DNA of 64,000 nt from CAIUMH01 sp963758555 (GCA_963758555.1 CAVWVW010000003.1:1550001-1614000), one strand, 5' to 3'. Positions 8,640 to 18,110 are shown, counted from the first letter of the stretch. Notes: generated from the sequence alone by a model not told the origin. Numbers and translations are program-made.

Positions 8640-10384
8640 TCGTGCTCCTGTCCTTCCTCTGGGCCAGAGGGCTCCCTCATCTCGACACCAGGACCCTCAG
8701 CAATGAAGGCTGCCACGGCCGCCTCCACGGTCGGGAAGAAGTGCGCTGGATCGATCGTCCTGGTGAGCTCGTAGCGCTCGATCTTCTCGCGCACGGGATG
8801 CTTGAGCTCCGCGAAGATGAGGGAGATCCCCTGCTCGTTGAGTGCCTCGTCCAGCTGTTCGAGCATGTCCGCCGCGGTGGTGTCGACGTCGGTGATGGGC
8901 TCGGCGGCGATCACCAGCCAGCGAAGCTGCGGGGTCCCCGAGGCGAGCGAGCGGACCTGCTCGCGGAAGGCTCGGGCGTTGGCGAAGAAGAGCGGTGCGT
9001 CGAAGCGGAAGATGACCAAGCCGTCGAGACGGTCCGCCTCCGGATGGACACGGACGTCATGGAAGCCCGGTGTGTCGCCCACACGACCCAGCGTCGTGTT
9101 GTAGGGACGCCAAGATCGACGGAACACGTTGAGGATCGAGAGGCCGACGGCGATGCCGATACCGGGGAGCACGCCCAAGAGGGCGACGCCCAAGAACGCG
9201 GCGATCGCCAGCGCGAACTCCGTCTTGCGGATGACCAGGAGCCGTCGCATGCCTGCGAGATCAGCCAGCGACAGCGCCGCTGCGATGACGACCGCAGCCA
9301 GCGTCGGTTGAGGAAGATCCTTGAAGAGGCCAGGCAGCGCGACCAGCATCACCAGGATCAGGCCCGCACCGACCAGTCCCGCCACTTGGGTCTTGGCACC
9401 GGCCTGCTCGGCAACGGCCGTCCGAGAGCCGCTGGTGCTCACCGGGAAGCCCTGGAACAGCCCGGCTGCCACGTTGGCGGTGCCGATGCCGATCATCTCC
9501 TGGTCGGCGTTGACCTCCGCGCCTTGGCGGGCCGCGAACGCCGAGGAGGTCGAGATGGTGTCGGTGAGCGCTACTAGCGCGATTCCCAGCGCGCCGGCCA
9601 CCAGCACCCCGAGATCGGAGAAGGAGACACCAGGCCAGGTGAGAGGCGGTACGCCGCGGGGCAGCGTCCCGACGAGCTTGACGCCGTGGGCGGCCAGGTC
9701 GAAGGCCACGGTGGCGACGATGGCCAGCACAACAGCCACCAACACCCCGGGCACCCTGGGCGCCAAGCGCTGCAGCACGAGGATCACGACCAAGCTGAAC
9801 GCGCCGACAGCGACCGCCGCACCGACCGTCTCGCCTGACGTGAGGCCCTTGACGAAGCCTCGAACCTCGTCCACCAGGTTGTCAGCGCTGACGGAGAACC
9901 CGAAGAGCTTGGGCAGCTGCCCGACGAGGATGGTCAGCGACAGACCTGTCATGTAGCCGATCTGTGTGGGCTTGGACAGCAGGTCAGCGACGAAGCCCAG
10001 GCGAGCGACGCCAGCCAGGATCATGGTGCCGCCGACCAGCAGGGCCAGCATCGACGCCAACGCGATGGCCTTCGTCGGGCTGCCGTCCGCTCCCACCAGG
10101 GGCAGGATGGTGGCGGCGATCATGGGTCCGAGCGAGGAGTCTGGACCCAGGACCAAGATCCGCGACGGGCCCATCAGCGCATAGCCGACGAGACAGAGGA
10201 CCGAGGTGTAGAGGCCGGTGATCGCTGGTAGGCCCGCCAGCTCGGCGTAGGCCATCCCCTGGGGCACGAGGATCGCCGTGAGGACGAGGCCAGCCATGAC
10301 GTCCTTGGCCGCCCAGCGCCTCTGATAGGTCGTCACCAACCGCAGTCCGGGGACGACGCGAGCGGCTCCCTCCCTGCGTGTCAA
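8636..10384 (-). CDS. SulP/SLC26 family anion permease with STAS domain
   Basis: A 582-residue intact protein. Residues about 25-420 form the multi-helix SulP transport domain, with the family signatures VPQGMAYAELAGLPAITGLY and PVSTSGSRTAVAEQAGAKTQ. Residues about 445-560 are a cytoplasmic STAS domain (LVIFRFDAPLFFANA, VDTTAADMLEQLDEAL). Family members carry sulfate, bicarbonate or other anions. The start is a TTG at 10384 with GAGAGG upstream. It overlaps the downstream lipid kinase by 4 bp. The carbonic anhydrase gene at 54.6 kb is too distant to argue for bicarbonate transport. Confidence 0.9.
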   Translation of the reverse strand: MTRREGAARVVPGLRLVTTYQRRWAAKDVMAGLVLTAILVPQGMAYAELAGLPAITGLYTSVLCLVGYALMGPSRILVLGPDSSLGPMIAATILPLVGADGSPTKAIALASMLALLVGGTMILAGVARLGFVADLLSKPTQIGYMTGLSLTILVGQLPKLFGFSVSADNLVDEVRGFVKGLTSGETVGAAVAVGAFSLVVILVLQRLAPRVPGVLVAVVLAIVATVAFDLAAHGVKLVGTLPRGVPPLTWPGVSFSDLGVLVAGALGIALVALTDTISTSSAFAARQGAEVNADQEMIGIGTANVAAGLFQGFPVSTSGSRTAVAEQAGAKTQVAGLVGAGLILVMLVALPGLFKDLPQPTLAAVVIAAALSLADLAGMRRLLVIRKTEFALAIAAFLGVALLGVLPGIGIAVGLSILNVFRRSWRPYNTTLGRVGDTPGFHDVRVHPEADRLDGLVIFRFDAPLFFANARAFREQVRSLASGTPQLRWLVIAAEPITDVDTTAADMLEQLDEALNEQGISLIFAELKHPVREKIERYELTRTIDPAHFFPTVEAAVAAFIAEGPGVEMREPSGPEEGQEHE

Positions 10385-10579
10385 GGGGCAACCTCTCGGT
10401 CTGACAGCTCTGGTGGCACGGGCTCTCGAAGCCAGTCAAGATCAAGATCATGGAAGACGACCCGCGCCACGCCACGACCCCGCCTCCGCTCGAAGACGTG
10501 CTCGCCGACCTGGCGGGTGGCGACGAGGGCTCCCGGGCACACGTGATCGCTCAAGGAGTTCTCCGGCGTCGACCACGCG

Positions 10580-11089
10580 GTGTACCGCGCCGTGGCGGCG
10601 ACACCCACGCCCGCGCTGGATGTGCCCTTGCGCCACCTGTCGAACACGGCCAACCGATCGATGCTCTGGCTGGGTGTCTCGGGGGTGCTCGCGGGCATCG
10701 GCGGGCCGCGCGGGCGTCGAGCCGCGCTGGCCGGTCTCACTGCGGTGGGCGTAGCCTCGGTGGCGGTCAACCTCGGGCTCAAGCAGCTCTCGAGGCGCGA
10801 GCGCCCCGATCGAATCGACGCGGGCGTGATCGGAGCACGCCACACCGAGATGCCCAGCTCCTCGTCCTTCCCCTCCGGTCACTCCGCCTCCGGCTTCGCC
10901 TTCGCTACGGCTGTCGGTCATGAGATCCCTCTCTTGGCCATGCCCCTGCGGTTGCTGGCGGCGAGCGTCGCCTACTCGCGTGTCCATGCTGGCGTCCACT
11001 ATCCCGGCGACACCATCATCGGCTCGCTCGTCGGCGGAGCCGTCGGCTCCGTCGTCGGAACAGGCTTCGCTCGAACGAAACGGCGCTAG
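10580..11089 (+). CDS. PAP2-family phosphatase (first of a tandem pair)
   Basis: About 169 residues. The three PAP2 phosphatase motifs are present: KQLSRRERP, then SSFPSGHSASGFAF, then SRVHAGVHYPGDTIIG (catalytic His and Asp). Four to five hydrophobic helices suggest an integral membrane lipid phosphatase, such as a phosphatidate or undecaprenyl-pyrophosphate phosphatase. The called start is the GTG at 10580. However, the preceding in-frame codons back to 10547 (LKEFSGVDHA) look like genuine family sequence with no start codon, so a surplus base or an upstream start in another frame (GTG near 10543) is possible. It is followed immediately by a second PAP2 gene. Confidence 0.8.
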   Translation: MYRAVAATPTPALDVPLRHLSNTANRSMLWLGVSGVLAGIGGPRGRRAALAGLTAVGVASVAVNLGLKQLSRRERPDRIDAGVIGARHTEMPSSSSFPSGHSASGFAFATAVGHEIPLLAMPLRLLAASVAYSRVHAGVHYPGDTIIGSLVGGAVGSVVGTGFARTKRR

Positions 11090-11788
11090 GTGCCTGGGGC
11101 GACCGTCCGCCCTCAGCACGCGGGCCTCTGGGGTCGTCACGACGTCCGACCAGTCGCCAGGTCGACCTCGCTCCTCGTCCTCGTCCTCGGCGCTTCGCTG
11201 TTCAGTGCTGCGGCGGCCCTCGTCGGGACGAGGACGCTCCATGGAGATCGGGTGGTTGAACGAACGCTCAACCAGGTTCCCTCGTGGGCCGACTCGCTCC
11301 TCACCCCACTCTCGAGGCTCTTCGCTCCGCTCGGGATCGCCGTCGTCGCGTTGGTCTCCGTTGGCTACTGCGCCCTCCGCATCCGGAGCGCGTGGCCGGT
11401 CGCCTTCGGAGGACTGGCGGTGGGCTTGGCGTGGCTCGGGGCCAACGCTGCGAAGGCCGTCGCCAACCGTCCTCGTCCGTACCAGAGCGTCAGCGGGGCG
11501 GTCCTTCGACAGGCGCCCGCTCACGGGACCAGCTTCCCGTCGAGCCACACGGCGGTCGCTCTCGGCCTGTGCCTGGCGATCATCCCGTATCTGCCCCGAC
11601 CAGGCGTGGCGCTCGCGCTGGTCTACGTCGCCCTGGTGGCGTGGTCTCGGGTCTTCCTCGGGGTGCACTTCCCGCTGGACGTCCTCGGTGGCGCCGGTCT
11701 CGGTCTCATGGCCGGAGCAGTGACGCTCTTGGTCTCGGATCGCTTCGACCGACGACACTCCATGCGTGGCGCTGAGCCTGCCGGCTGA
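11090..11788 (+). CDS. PAP2-family phosphatase (second of a tandem pair)
   Basis: A 232-residue intact membrane protein with six predicted helices. The PAP2 motifs are KAVANRPRPYQS (near residue 122), TSFPSSHTAVALGL (near 145) and SRVFLGVHFPLDVLGG (near 185). The GTG start touches the stop of the preceding PAP2 gene (TAGGTG), so the two are translationally linked. The pair are diverged paralogues: the first has SGH, this one has SSH. Likely roles are dephosphorylation of lipid phosphates or polyprenyl pyrophosphate at the outer face of the membrane. The neighbouring convergent PPK2 gene suggests, but does not prove, a phosphate-related neighbourhood. Confidence 0.85.
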   Translation: MPGATVRPQHAGLWGRHDVRPVARSTSLLVLVLGASLFSAAAALVGTRTLHGDRVVERTLNQVPSWADSLLTPLSRLFAPLGIAVVALVSVGYCALRIRSAWPVAFGGLAVGLAWLGANAAKAVANRPRPYQSVSGAVLRQAPAHGTSFPSSHTAVALGLCLAIIPYLPRPGVALALVYVALVAWSRVFLGVHFPLDVLGGAGLGLMAGAVTLLVSDRFDRRHSMRGAEPAG

Positions 11789-11833
11789 CCCAGCTCGACG
11801 AGCCGATCGAGCGTGCTGACTGGCGAACATGGC

Positions 11834-12706
11834 TCAGAAGGCGCTCGGCACGTGACGGACGAGCGCGAGGGCCGCGGTCTGGTCGTGGGTGACCTGACGC
11901 TCAGGAAGCCGCACGTTGGTGTGCGCCAAGGGCTCATAGGGCACGTGGCCCAGGAGGTGCGAGATCACGTTGAGCCGGGCTCGCTTCTTGTCGTCCGACG
12001 GTGCCACCCACCACGGAGCCCACGGTGAGTCCGACGCGGCGAACATCTCGTCCCGAGCGACGGAGTACTCATCCCAGCGAGCGTAGGACGCGAGGTCCAG
12101 CTCGGAGAGCTTCCACACCTTGCGCGGGTCATCCATGCGGTTGGTCAGCCGTCGGGATTGCTCGTCGGGTCCCACCTCGAGCCAGTACTTGATCAGGATG
12201 ATGCCGTCGTCGACCATGGCCTGCTCGACACCAGGGACGAGGACGAGGAACCGTCTCATCTCCTCTTCGGTGCAGAAGCCCATCACCCGCTCGACCCCGG
12301 CTCGGTTGTACCAGCTGCGGTCGAAGATGACCACCTCCCCAGCAGCCGGGAAGTGGGTCACGTAGCGCTGCAGGTACATCTGGGATCGCTCTCGCTCGGT
12401 TGGTGCCGGCAGCGCGACCACACGGAAGACCCGGGGGCTCACACGTTGGGTGAGCGCTTGGATGACACCGCCTTTTCCTGCGGTGTCGCGGCCTTCGAAG
12501 ACCACGCACACCTTGGCTCCCGTCGCTCTGACCCACTCCTGCATCGCCACGAGCTCGCCGTGCAGCGCTCGAAGCTCGCGCTGGTACCTCTTGCGCTTCA
12601 TCAACACCTGTGGCGCGCCCCCGGGGTCTGTGGCGAGCGAAGACGACTCGTCGTCGTGACGTCGCTCTCCTCGACCCTGCTTCCCTCGGCCCTTGTGCTT
12701 CCCCAC
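11834..12706 (-). CDS. ppk2: Polyphosphate kinase 2 family protein
   Basis: A 290-residue PPK2. The Walker A motif is EGRDTAGKGG (residues 71-80). Walker B is IFDRSWYNRAG (about 128-138). Family blocks QMYLQRYVTHFP, EEEMRRFL, YWLEVGPDEQSRR and NRMDDPRKVWKLS follow. PPK2 enzymes transfer phosphate between polyphosphate and nucleoside di- or monophosphates. The conserved C-terminal WWVAPSDDKKRARLN is complete. The GTG at 12706 is preferred because GGAGG precedes it and the charged MGKHKGRGKQ start is typical. The longer open frame to 12967 adds Arg/Pro-rich residues without homology. The class (ADP- or AMP-phosphorylating) cannot be fixed by eye. Confidence 0.9.
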   Translation of the reverse strand: MGKHKGRGKQGRGERRHDDESSSLATDPGGAPQVLMKRKRYQRELRALHGELVAMQEWVRATGAKVCVVFEGRDTAGKGGVIQALTQRVSPRVFRVVALPAPTERERSQMYLQRYVTHFPAAGEVVIFDRSWYNRAGVERVMGFCTEEEMRRFLVLVPGVEQAMVDDGIILIKYWLEVGPDEQSRRLTNRMDDPRKVWKLSELDLASYARWDEYSVARDEMFAASDSPWAPWWVAPSDDKKRARLNVISHLLGHVPYEPLAHTNVRLPERQVTHDQTAALALVRHVPSAF

Positions 12707-12941
12707 CTCCGCCACCTCCTCGCACTCAGACTCCCTGACGAGTGCGCACGCTGCTCCGTTCAGCGTCACCCTCGGCACGGCACCCCGCTCTCCCACCACC
12801 CTTGTCGATGAAGCGGCGTTCGCGCTCGGGTTGGACCTACTCTGGCCCCTTGCGGCAGGAATCTGCCCGAGTGGTCGTCGCCATCTCTCCTCACCCGCCA
12901 CGTGACGAGGCCGACATGGCACCAAGCGAACCGAGGTCCGA

Positions 12942-13838
12942 GTGAACCCCTGGCGAACACCCGACACGCCTCTGGTTCGCCGTCGACTCCCAGCACTGAT
13001 CGTGGCGTGCCTGGTCGTCCTTGCCGCTGGCTGCTCGTCAACCAGCGGTGGATCGAGCAGTGCTCGGCCTCGATCGCTGATGCTCGTCGGCGACAGCGTG
13101 GCGGTGCAGTCGGCAAAGGCCTTGCTTCATCTCGCGCCGTCAGGCACCACGGTCACGGTCGACGCTGTCCTCGGAGGGAGCGCTCCGTGCGACTGGCACC
13201 ACGGCTTCGTCGAGAAGGGAACCGGCAAGCGCGTGAGCTTCACGTCCGTCTTCGACCAAGCGAAGCCTGAGGCGGTGGTGTTCCTCTTCACAGGGAACCC
13301 CGGCCTGAGCGGCCCTTCGGCTGGATGCGTCAATGCCAACGGTCCCTACACCCTCAATGAGCTTCTGGCCACGTACAAGACGGCGCTCAGTGCCATGGCT
13401 GACCAAGCCGTCGCTGGCGGTGCACAGGTCTACTTCGAAGCGCCGCCGCCGAGGAACCCGGCAGTTCCGGTCGGCTGGAACACGGCGGGGGGCTTCCACG
13501 ACGGCTACCAAGGCGCTCCGCAGATCGCCCCGTTCTATCAAGAGCTCGCCGCCGAGCAGCCTGACCAGTGGCACTACGACCCAAGTGCCGGTGCCGCCGT
13601 GTCAACGAGCTCCCTGACCTGGCAGCTCACCCTTGCGTGCGCGGCGTGGACGACCCAGCGCTGTGAGGGTGGCCAGGTCCAGGTGCGCACGGGTGGCACC
13701 GATGCGGTGCACCTCGACGAGCACGGCTGCGGTGCGATCTTCTTGGCCTTAGCCGTCGAGCAGCATGTCTTCGGAACCCCGGAGCCAAGCAGCCAGAGCA
13801 TCGAGACCGCTACCAAGAGCTACGGCGGCTGTCAGTAG
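12942..13838 (+). CDS. SGNH/GDSL-type hydrolase lipoprotein
   Basis: A 298-residue exported protein. A lipoprotein signal peptide with lipobox LAAGC places the lipidated Cys at about residue 30, followed by a Ser/Gly-rich linker. The SGNH block I is LMLVGDSVAVQSAK (nucleophile Ser in GDS), and the C-terminal DAVHLDEHG supplies the Asp-x-x-His of block V. The fold resembles the extracytoplasmic SGNH domains that modify cell-wall or exopolysaccharide O-acetyl groups. The start is a GTG. It is divergent from the PPK2 gene. The substrate is not deducible. Confidence 0.8.
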   Translation: MNPWRTPDTPLVRRRLPALIVACLVVLAAGCSSTSGGSSSARPRSLMLVGDSVAVQSAKALLHLAPSGTTVTVDAVLGGSAPCDWHHGFVEKGTGKRVSFTSVFDQAKPEAVVFLFTGNPGLSGPSAGCVNANGPYTLNELLATYKTALSAMADQAVAGGAQVYFEAPPPRNPAVPVGWNTAGGFHDGYQGAPQIAPFYQELAAEQPDQWHYDPSAGAAVSTSSLTWQLTLACAAWTTQRCEGGQVQVRTGGTDAVHLDEHGCGAIFLALAVEQHVFGTPEPSSQSIETATKSYGGCQ

Positions 13839-13854
13839 GCCGCGCGCCGTTTGC

Positions 13855-14328
13855 TCAGAGCGCTCGCTCGTAGACGTACATGATCGGGCCGTCGGGTCCG
13901 CCGGCTCGATGAGAGAAGCCCAGGCTCTCGTAGAGGTTCCGAGCGGCCCGATCGGGCTCATCGACGCCGATCTCCATGGTGTCGGCTCCTCGCTCACGAG
14001 CCCTCGCGAGTGCCGCATCCATCAGCGCCCGACCGACGCCCTGACCACGACGCTCCGGGGTGACGTAGAGCTCCGCGAGATAGGCCTCGGAGCCCGTGCT
14101 CCAGATCGAGAGGCGAAACCGCAAGACGGCCACACCATCAGGGCCATCGCCTGCAAGCAGCACGAGCGTGTCGCCTCCCTCGAGCAGCACCCTCACGCGT
14201 GCAGCCAGCGCCGACGGCTCAGGCGTGGGCTCGTCGAACTCTCGGTTGAACGCACAGAGGAGACGAGCGACCTGCGCCACCTCCTCGAGGCGAGCGACTC
14301 GGACCGCGCTTCGGAGGTCTTCGCTCAC
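13855..14328 (-). CDS. GNAT family N-acetyltransferase
   Basis: A 157-residue single-domain GNAT. Motif A is YVTPERRGQGVGRALMDAAL and motif B is ARNLYESLGFSHR, a typical arrangement ending in a short beta strand (PIMYVYERAL). The GTG start at 14328 (VSEDLRSAVRVA) has a GAGGG ribosome-binding site about 9 nt upstream. A longer frame to 14367 is possible but Arg-rich. It converges on the SGNH lipoprotein gene 17 bp away. The acceptor substrate is unknown. Confidence 0.8.
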   Translation of the reverse strand: MSEDLRSAVRVARLEEVAQVARLLCAFNREFDEPTPEPSALAARVRVLLEGGDTLVLLAGDGPDGVAVLRFRLSIWSTGSEAYLAELYVTPERRGQGVGRALMDAALARARERGADTMEIGVDEPDRAARNLYESLGFSHRAGGPDGPIMYVYERAL

Positions 14329-14508
14329 GGGTGGTGACCCTCGCTCTCGAGCCGCTTCGGCGCGCACGCGCGCCCTGGAGAGGAGACGAGCCCTCGGAGG
14401 ATCCAGGCTGGTTCATCCCGCATCTCCGACTGCGCGTGCGGGCTTCGCCGACAACGGCTCCGCGGACAAGGGCTCACACCGGCGATGCTACGAGGACGGG
14501 GTCCGGAG

Positions 14509-14937
14509 CTACTCAGCGATGGCCGCCATCGCCGTCACCTTGTTCGGGTGCAGGCGAACCAAGAGCTCACCCTCGACGGCGTTTCGCCTCCCGTAAGGCT
14601 CGGCGAGCTCGTCTCCCATGTAGCGACGAGCGATGGCGATCGACCACGAGAGCATCTCATCGAGGTCAGTGGAGAGCGTGACGGTGCCCTCGATGATGGC
14701 GAAGCCAAAGGGTGGCTGCTCGTCATCGACGCACAGGGCGACCCTCGGATCCCGAAGCATCGCCTTGCCCTTGAGCGTGTCGGCGCCGGTCATGAAGACC
14801 AGGTCCTCGCCGTCGAGCATGAACCAGATGGGGGCGACGTGCGGGCTCCCGTCAGCTCGCATGGTTGCCAGCTTGGCGGTGCGAGTGCCGGCTCGCAAAA
14901 AGGCGTCGAGCTCTTCGCCGCTCATCCGATGGGCCAT
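14509..14937 (-). CDS. PPOX-class flavin/F420-dependent oxidoreductase
   Basis: A 142-residue pyridoxamine 5'-phosphate oxidase-like split-barrel protein. RTAKLATMRADGSPHVAPIWF (from about residue 18) is the diagnostic first sheet of the PPOX family, followed by DLVFMTGADTLKGKAMLRDPRVALCVDD. The C-terminal RRYMGDELAEPYG matches actinobacterial F420- or FMN-binding members. These reduce or bind diverse substrates, and the cofactor cannot be called from sequence alone. A second Met, four codons in, is an alternative start. It stands alone on the minus strand. Confidence 0.8.
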   Translation of the reverse strand: MAHRMSGEELDAFLRAGTRTAKLATMRADGSPHVAPIWFMLDGEDLVFMTGADTLKGKAMLRDPRVALCVDDEQPPFGFAIIEGTVTLSTDLDEMLSWSIAIARRYMGDELAEPYGRRNAVEGELLVRLHPNKVTAMAAIAE

Positions 14938-15077
14938 GCCAGAGCGTAGGCCCGCCTAGTGATCTCGAGTGCGCAGGCCGTCGGCAAGATCGGCTCTGAT
15001 TGCACCTCAGGGGCTCATCTGCTCCCATTAGGCGCAAGGGCATCTCGACACACGCCGCTCAGCGAAGGAGGTTCACC

Positions 15078-15621
15078 ATGGAACCGGATCTGCTCGATCT
15101 CTATCGGCGGGGCAGCGCCTGGTCTGCCGACAAGATCCCCGCTGCGCTCTCGCACCTCAGCGCTCGCTCAACGTGCGATGGATGGGACGTCCGAACGCTG
15201 CTCAACCACATCCTCCAGATTCAGCGGTACTTCCTCGGCATGGCGCAAGGAAACGAGATCGCACTCACCCCCGATCCTCCGGACCTCCTCAGCGACGATC
15301 CGGTCTCGGACTTCCGGACGGTGCGGACCGAGGTCCTCCAAGCCTTTGGAGAGCCAGGCGCCATCGAGAGAACAGGGATCGCCCTCGCGGTCGCCTTCAG
15401 TGACCAGCTCGTCCACGGCTGGGACCTGGCGATCTCCACACGCCAGAACCCCACGATGCCCGAGGGTCTCGCTGACGGAGCGTTCTCAGTTGATCGACGG
15501 ACGCTTCACCGACGAGGAGCGACAGGGCCTCTTCAAGCCTGCACTCAGCGTCGATGACGCTTCGAGCGCTCAGGACAAGCTCTTGGCCTACACGGGCCGC
15601 GATCCGCATCGAGCGAGGTGA
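15078..15621 (+). CDS. Maleylpyruvate isomerase-fold (DinB-like) protein, frameshifted
   Basis: About 180 residues after joining two frames. The N-terminal four-helix bundle of the mycothiol-dependent maleylpyruvate isomerase family is recognisable: CDGWDVRTLLNHILQIQRYF with the metal-binding His, then the typical LVHGWDLAISTRQNP. After a +1 shift near 15486 the C-terminus continues QLIDGRFTDEERQGLFKPAL to a natural stop at 15621. The ATG has an excellent AAGGAGG ribosome-binding site. The family uses a metal and often a low-molecular-weight thiol cofactor. The specific reaction is unknown. Confidence 0.75.
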
Positions 15622-15770
15622 CTGAGGGCCTCTCAGGCGATCTCTCCGTGGCGCCAGCGGTTCGGCGTCTCGGCTTGCCTCCACGCGACCTCGTTCCTCG
15701 AACGCTCGACAGTGGCCACCTGCGATGCTTGAGAAATGGAAGACCGCTCTGAGCAGCCTGCTCGTTGCCC

Positions 15771-17024
15771 ATGAGCTACGCCGTCAGCCCAACAGAGATC
15801 GCCACGGCTGCTGTCCGGCTTGCTTCGGTCGCCACGACGACCCAGCTCCAGCGCTCGGAACGGCTGAGCGCACGCATCGGCGTGCCGGTCTGGCTGAAGC
15901 GAGAGGACCAGCAGATCAGCCGGTCCTACAAGCTGCGCGGTGCGTTCAACCTCCTCTCGACGCTCACCGAAGAGCAACGAGCCAAGGGCGTCGTGTGTGC
16001 CAGCGCCGGCAACCATGCCCTTGGCGTCGCCTACAGCTGCCAGCTCCTCGGGGTTCGGGCCCGGGTGTTCCTGCCCGACGACCACGCCTCGCCAGAAGCG
16101 CCAGCAGATCAAGGCGGTGGGCGGTGACCTGGTCGAGACCGTCGTCGCCGGCCACTCCTACGACGAGGCCAGCGCGCTCGGCCAAGGCTGACGTGCGCGG
16201 CCACCGGCTCGATCTACGTCCACCCCTTCGACGACGCCCGCACGATCGCCGGTCAGGGCACGGTCGGCGTCGAGATCACCGATCAGCTCGATGGCCCGAT
16301 CGGCACCCTCATCGTCCCGTTGGGTGGCGGGGGGCTCCTTGCGGGGGTGACCACCTGGTTCCGGAGCGATTCACCACACACGCACCTCATCGGCGCTGAG
16401 CCCGCGGGCGCCGCCAGCATGACTGCCGCGTTCGGCTGCCGGGGAGCCCGTCGAGATACCGACGACCGACCGCTTCGTCGAGGGAGCAGCGGTGGGACGC
16501 GTCGGAGAGCTCACCTTCCCGATCATCCGAGACCTCGTCGATGAGATCATGGTCGTCCCCGAAGGCGCAGTGGCCACCGAGATGCTCGAGCTCTATCAAG
16601 TCGATGGCATCATCGCCGAGCCTGCCGGGCGCGCTTGCCACGGCCGCGCTCCTCGAGCACAACGAGCCCTTGGAGGGCCCGATCGTGTGCGTGATCTCGG
16701 GAGGGAACAACGACATCAGCCGCTACGCCGAGACGATCGAGCGCTCACTGGTCCACGAGGGGCTCCGTCACTACTTCCTTGTGACGTTCCCCCAGGAGCC
16801 AGGGGCGCTTCGGCACTTCCTCGACGACGTCTTGAGCGAGGGCGAGGACATCATCCTCTTCGAGTACGTGAAGAAGTCCAACAAGGACGCAGGCCCTGCT
16901 CTCGTGGGCATCGAAGTCGACAGCCAAGGATGATCTCACCAGCCTGCTCGCTCGCATGGCGTCGAGCCCGCTGTCGATCGAGCGGATCCCGCCTGACTCA
17001 CCGCTCTCGCTGTTCCTGACCTGA
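15771..17024 (+). pseudogene. ilvA: Threonine ammonia-lyase (threonine dehydratase), six +1 frameshifts as sequenced
   Basis: A full-length 415-residue threonine dehydratase can be reconstructed. The PLP-lysine motif is SYKLRGAFN. Other blocks are CASAGNHALGVAYSC, TTPRQKRQQI, FDDARTIAGQGTVG, IVPLGGGGLLAGV (phosphate-binding glycine loop), VVPEGAVATEM and ISGGNND, then a C-terminal ACT-like regulatory domain (YFLVTFPQEPGALRHFL). Six shifts are needed, at about 16080, 16180, 16193, 16434, 16630 and 16928. All are +1, and all are repaired by deleting one base. Both termini and all motifs survive, so insertion errors are likelier than real decay. The enzyme would deaminate threonine to 2-oxobutanoate. 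The symbol assumes the biosynthetic form. Confidence 0.8.
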
Positions 17025-17075
17025 CCGCACGCCGGCGAGCGCTTGAGCGCAGGCAGCCTGAGGGGCGACGGATGG

Positions 17076-17691
17076 CTAGCTGGTCGAGAGGCGGACCACG
17101 TCGACCAGCCAGGCATGGGCCGTCGAGGCTTCGACCACCGCGTTGATCTCGAAGTGGTCAGCGGCGAGCGACTCGATCCGCCAGCCGGACGAGAACGCGG
17201 CTGAGCAGATCGCGCTCGGTGACGCGACGAGGACCCCAGTCACCCGGCTCTTGATCGCTGAAGCACATCAGGTGGAGGTGGCCCTCGCTGCGCAGCACCC
17301 CGTGCAGCGCGTCGAGGTACCGGGCGGCGGCCTCGTCATCGAACACGTGGAACAGCCCGCTGTCGAGCACGGTGTCGAAGCCAGCGCCGAGCGAACCGAT
17401 CTCCATCGCGTCGAGCACGGCGAAGCGGGCGTCGAGCGATCGCTCAGCAGCCTTGCGACGGGCGGTCTCGATGGCTCGACCCGAGACGTCGATGCCGAGC
17501 GGCTTCGCACCGCTCGTGGCCGCGAGCAGGGTGTGCTCGCCTGTGCCGCACCCGGCGTCGAGAAGCTCGCCGCTCAGCGATCCTGCGTCGGCCAGGCGGA
17601 CGAAGGCCGGCTGCGGGCGTCCGATGTCCCATGGTGGCGGAGGCCCTCTGTAGGAGTCGTCCCAGCTGTGCGGCGTGTCCGCGGCCGTCAT
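17076..17691 (-). CDS. SAM-dependent methyltransferase, class I, frameshifted
   Basis: About 204 residues after joining two frames. Motif I is ELLDAGCGTGEHTLLAA, the acidic motif II is PLGIDVS, and a later segment is FDTVLDSGLFHVFDDEAAARYLDAL. The N-terminal PPPPWDIGRPQPAF resembles thiopurine and TehB-type methyltransferases. A +1 shift near 17199 must be removed to recover the C-terminal FSSGWRIESLAADHFEIN and the stop at 17076. The start overlaps the SnoaL-like gene stop by 4 bp, implying an operon. The substrate is unknown. Confidence 0.75.
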
Positions 17692-18077
17692 GGCTCCGCA
17701 GGTCCAGCACGCGAGGCCGGCACGTCGAAGCCGTCAGCGAAGTACTGCGTCTCGTGGACCACCAGCTGGCCGTCGAACTCCATGATGCTCACCGAGAAGC
17801 TCGGCACCCCGTCGTAGGTGATGACGCACTCGCTCACCCACAGATCCCCGCCTCCGACGATCCGGCGGACGAAGAAGTGCCGCTCGGCTGGGTGTCCGCC
17901 CCGCTGAGCCGAGATCGCCGAGCGTCCGGAGAACCGTTCGCCTGATTGGGGGTAGACCAAGATCGCCTCGGAGCTGTAGAGCTCGTGCTCGGCTTCGAGA
18001 TCGCCACGCTCTGAGGCCGCCCAGTGCTCCTCGATCGCCGCTCGACGCAGAGCGTCACGCTCCACGGTGAGAGACAC
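17688..18077 (-). CDS. SnoaL/NTF2-like domain protein
   Basis: A 129-residue cone-shaped alpha+beta-barrel protein of the NTF2/SnoaL-like superfamily. The signature is the opening helix RRAAIEEHWAASERGDLEAEHELYS, then YPQSGERFSGRSAI, then beta strands (HFFVRRIVGGG, VSIMEFDGQLVVHETQYFADGF). These often serve as small-molecule isomerases, cyclases or binding proteins. It overlaps the downstream methyltransferase by 4 bp and lies 33 bp downstream of the amidohydrolase on the same strand, so the three may form one transcript. Confidence 0.75.
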   Translation of the reverse strand: MSLTVERDALRRAAIEEHWAASERGDLEAEHELYSSEAILVYPQSGERFSGRSAISAQRGGHPAERHFFVRRIVGGGDLWVSECVITYDGVPSFSVSIMEFDGQLVVHETQYFADGFDVPASRAGPAEP

Positions 18078-18110
18078 CTCGCAGCCGGGTGGGCCGAGCG
18101 CCGATGGTCC

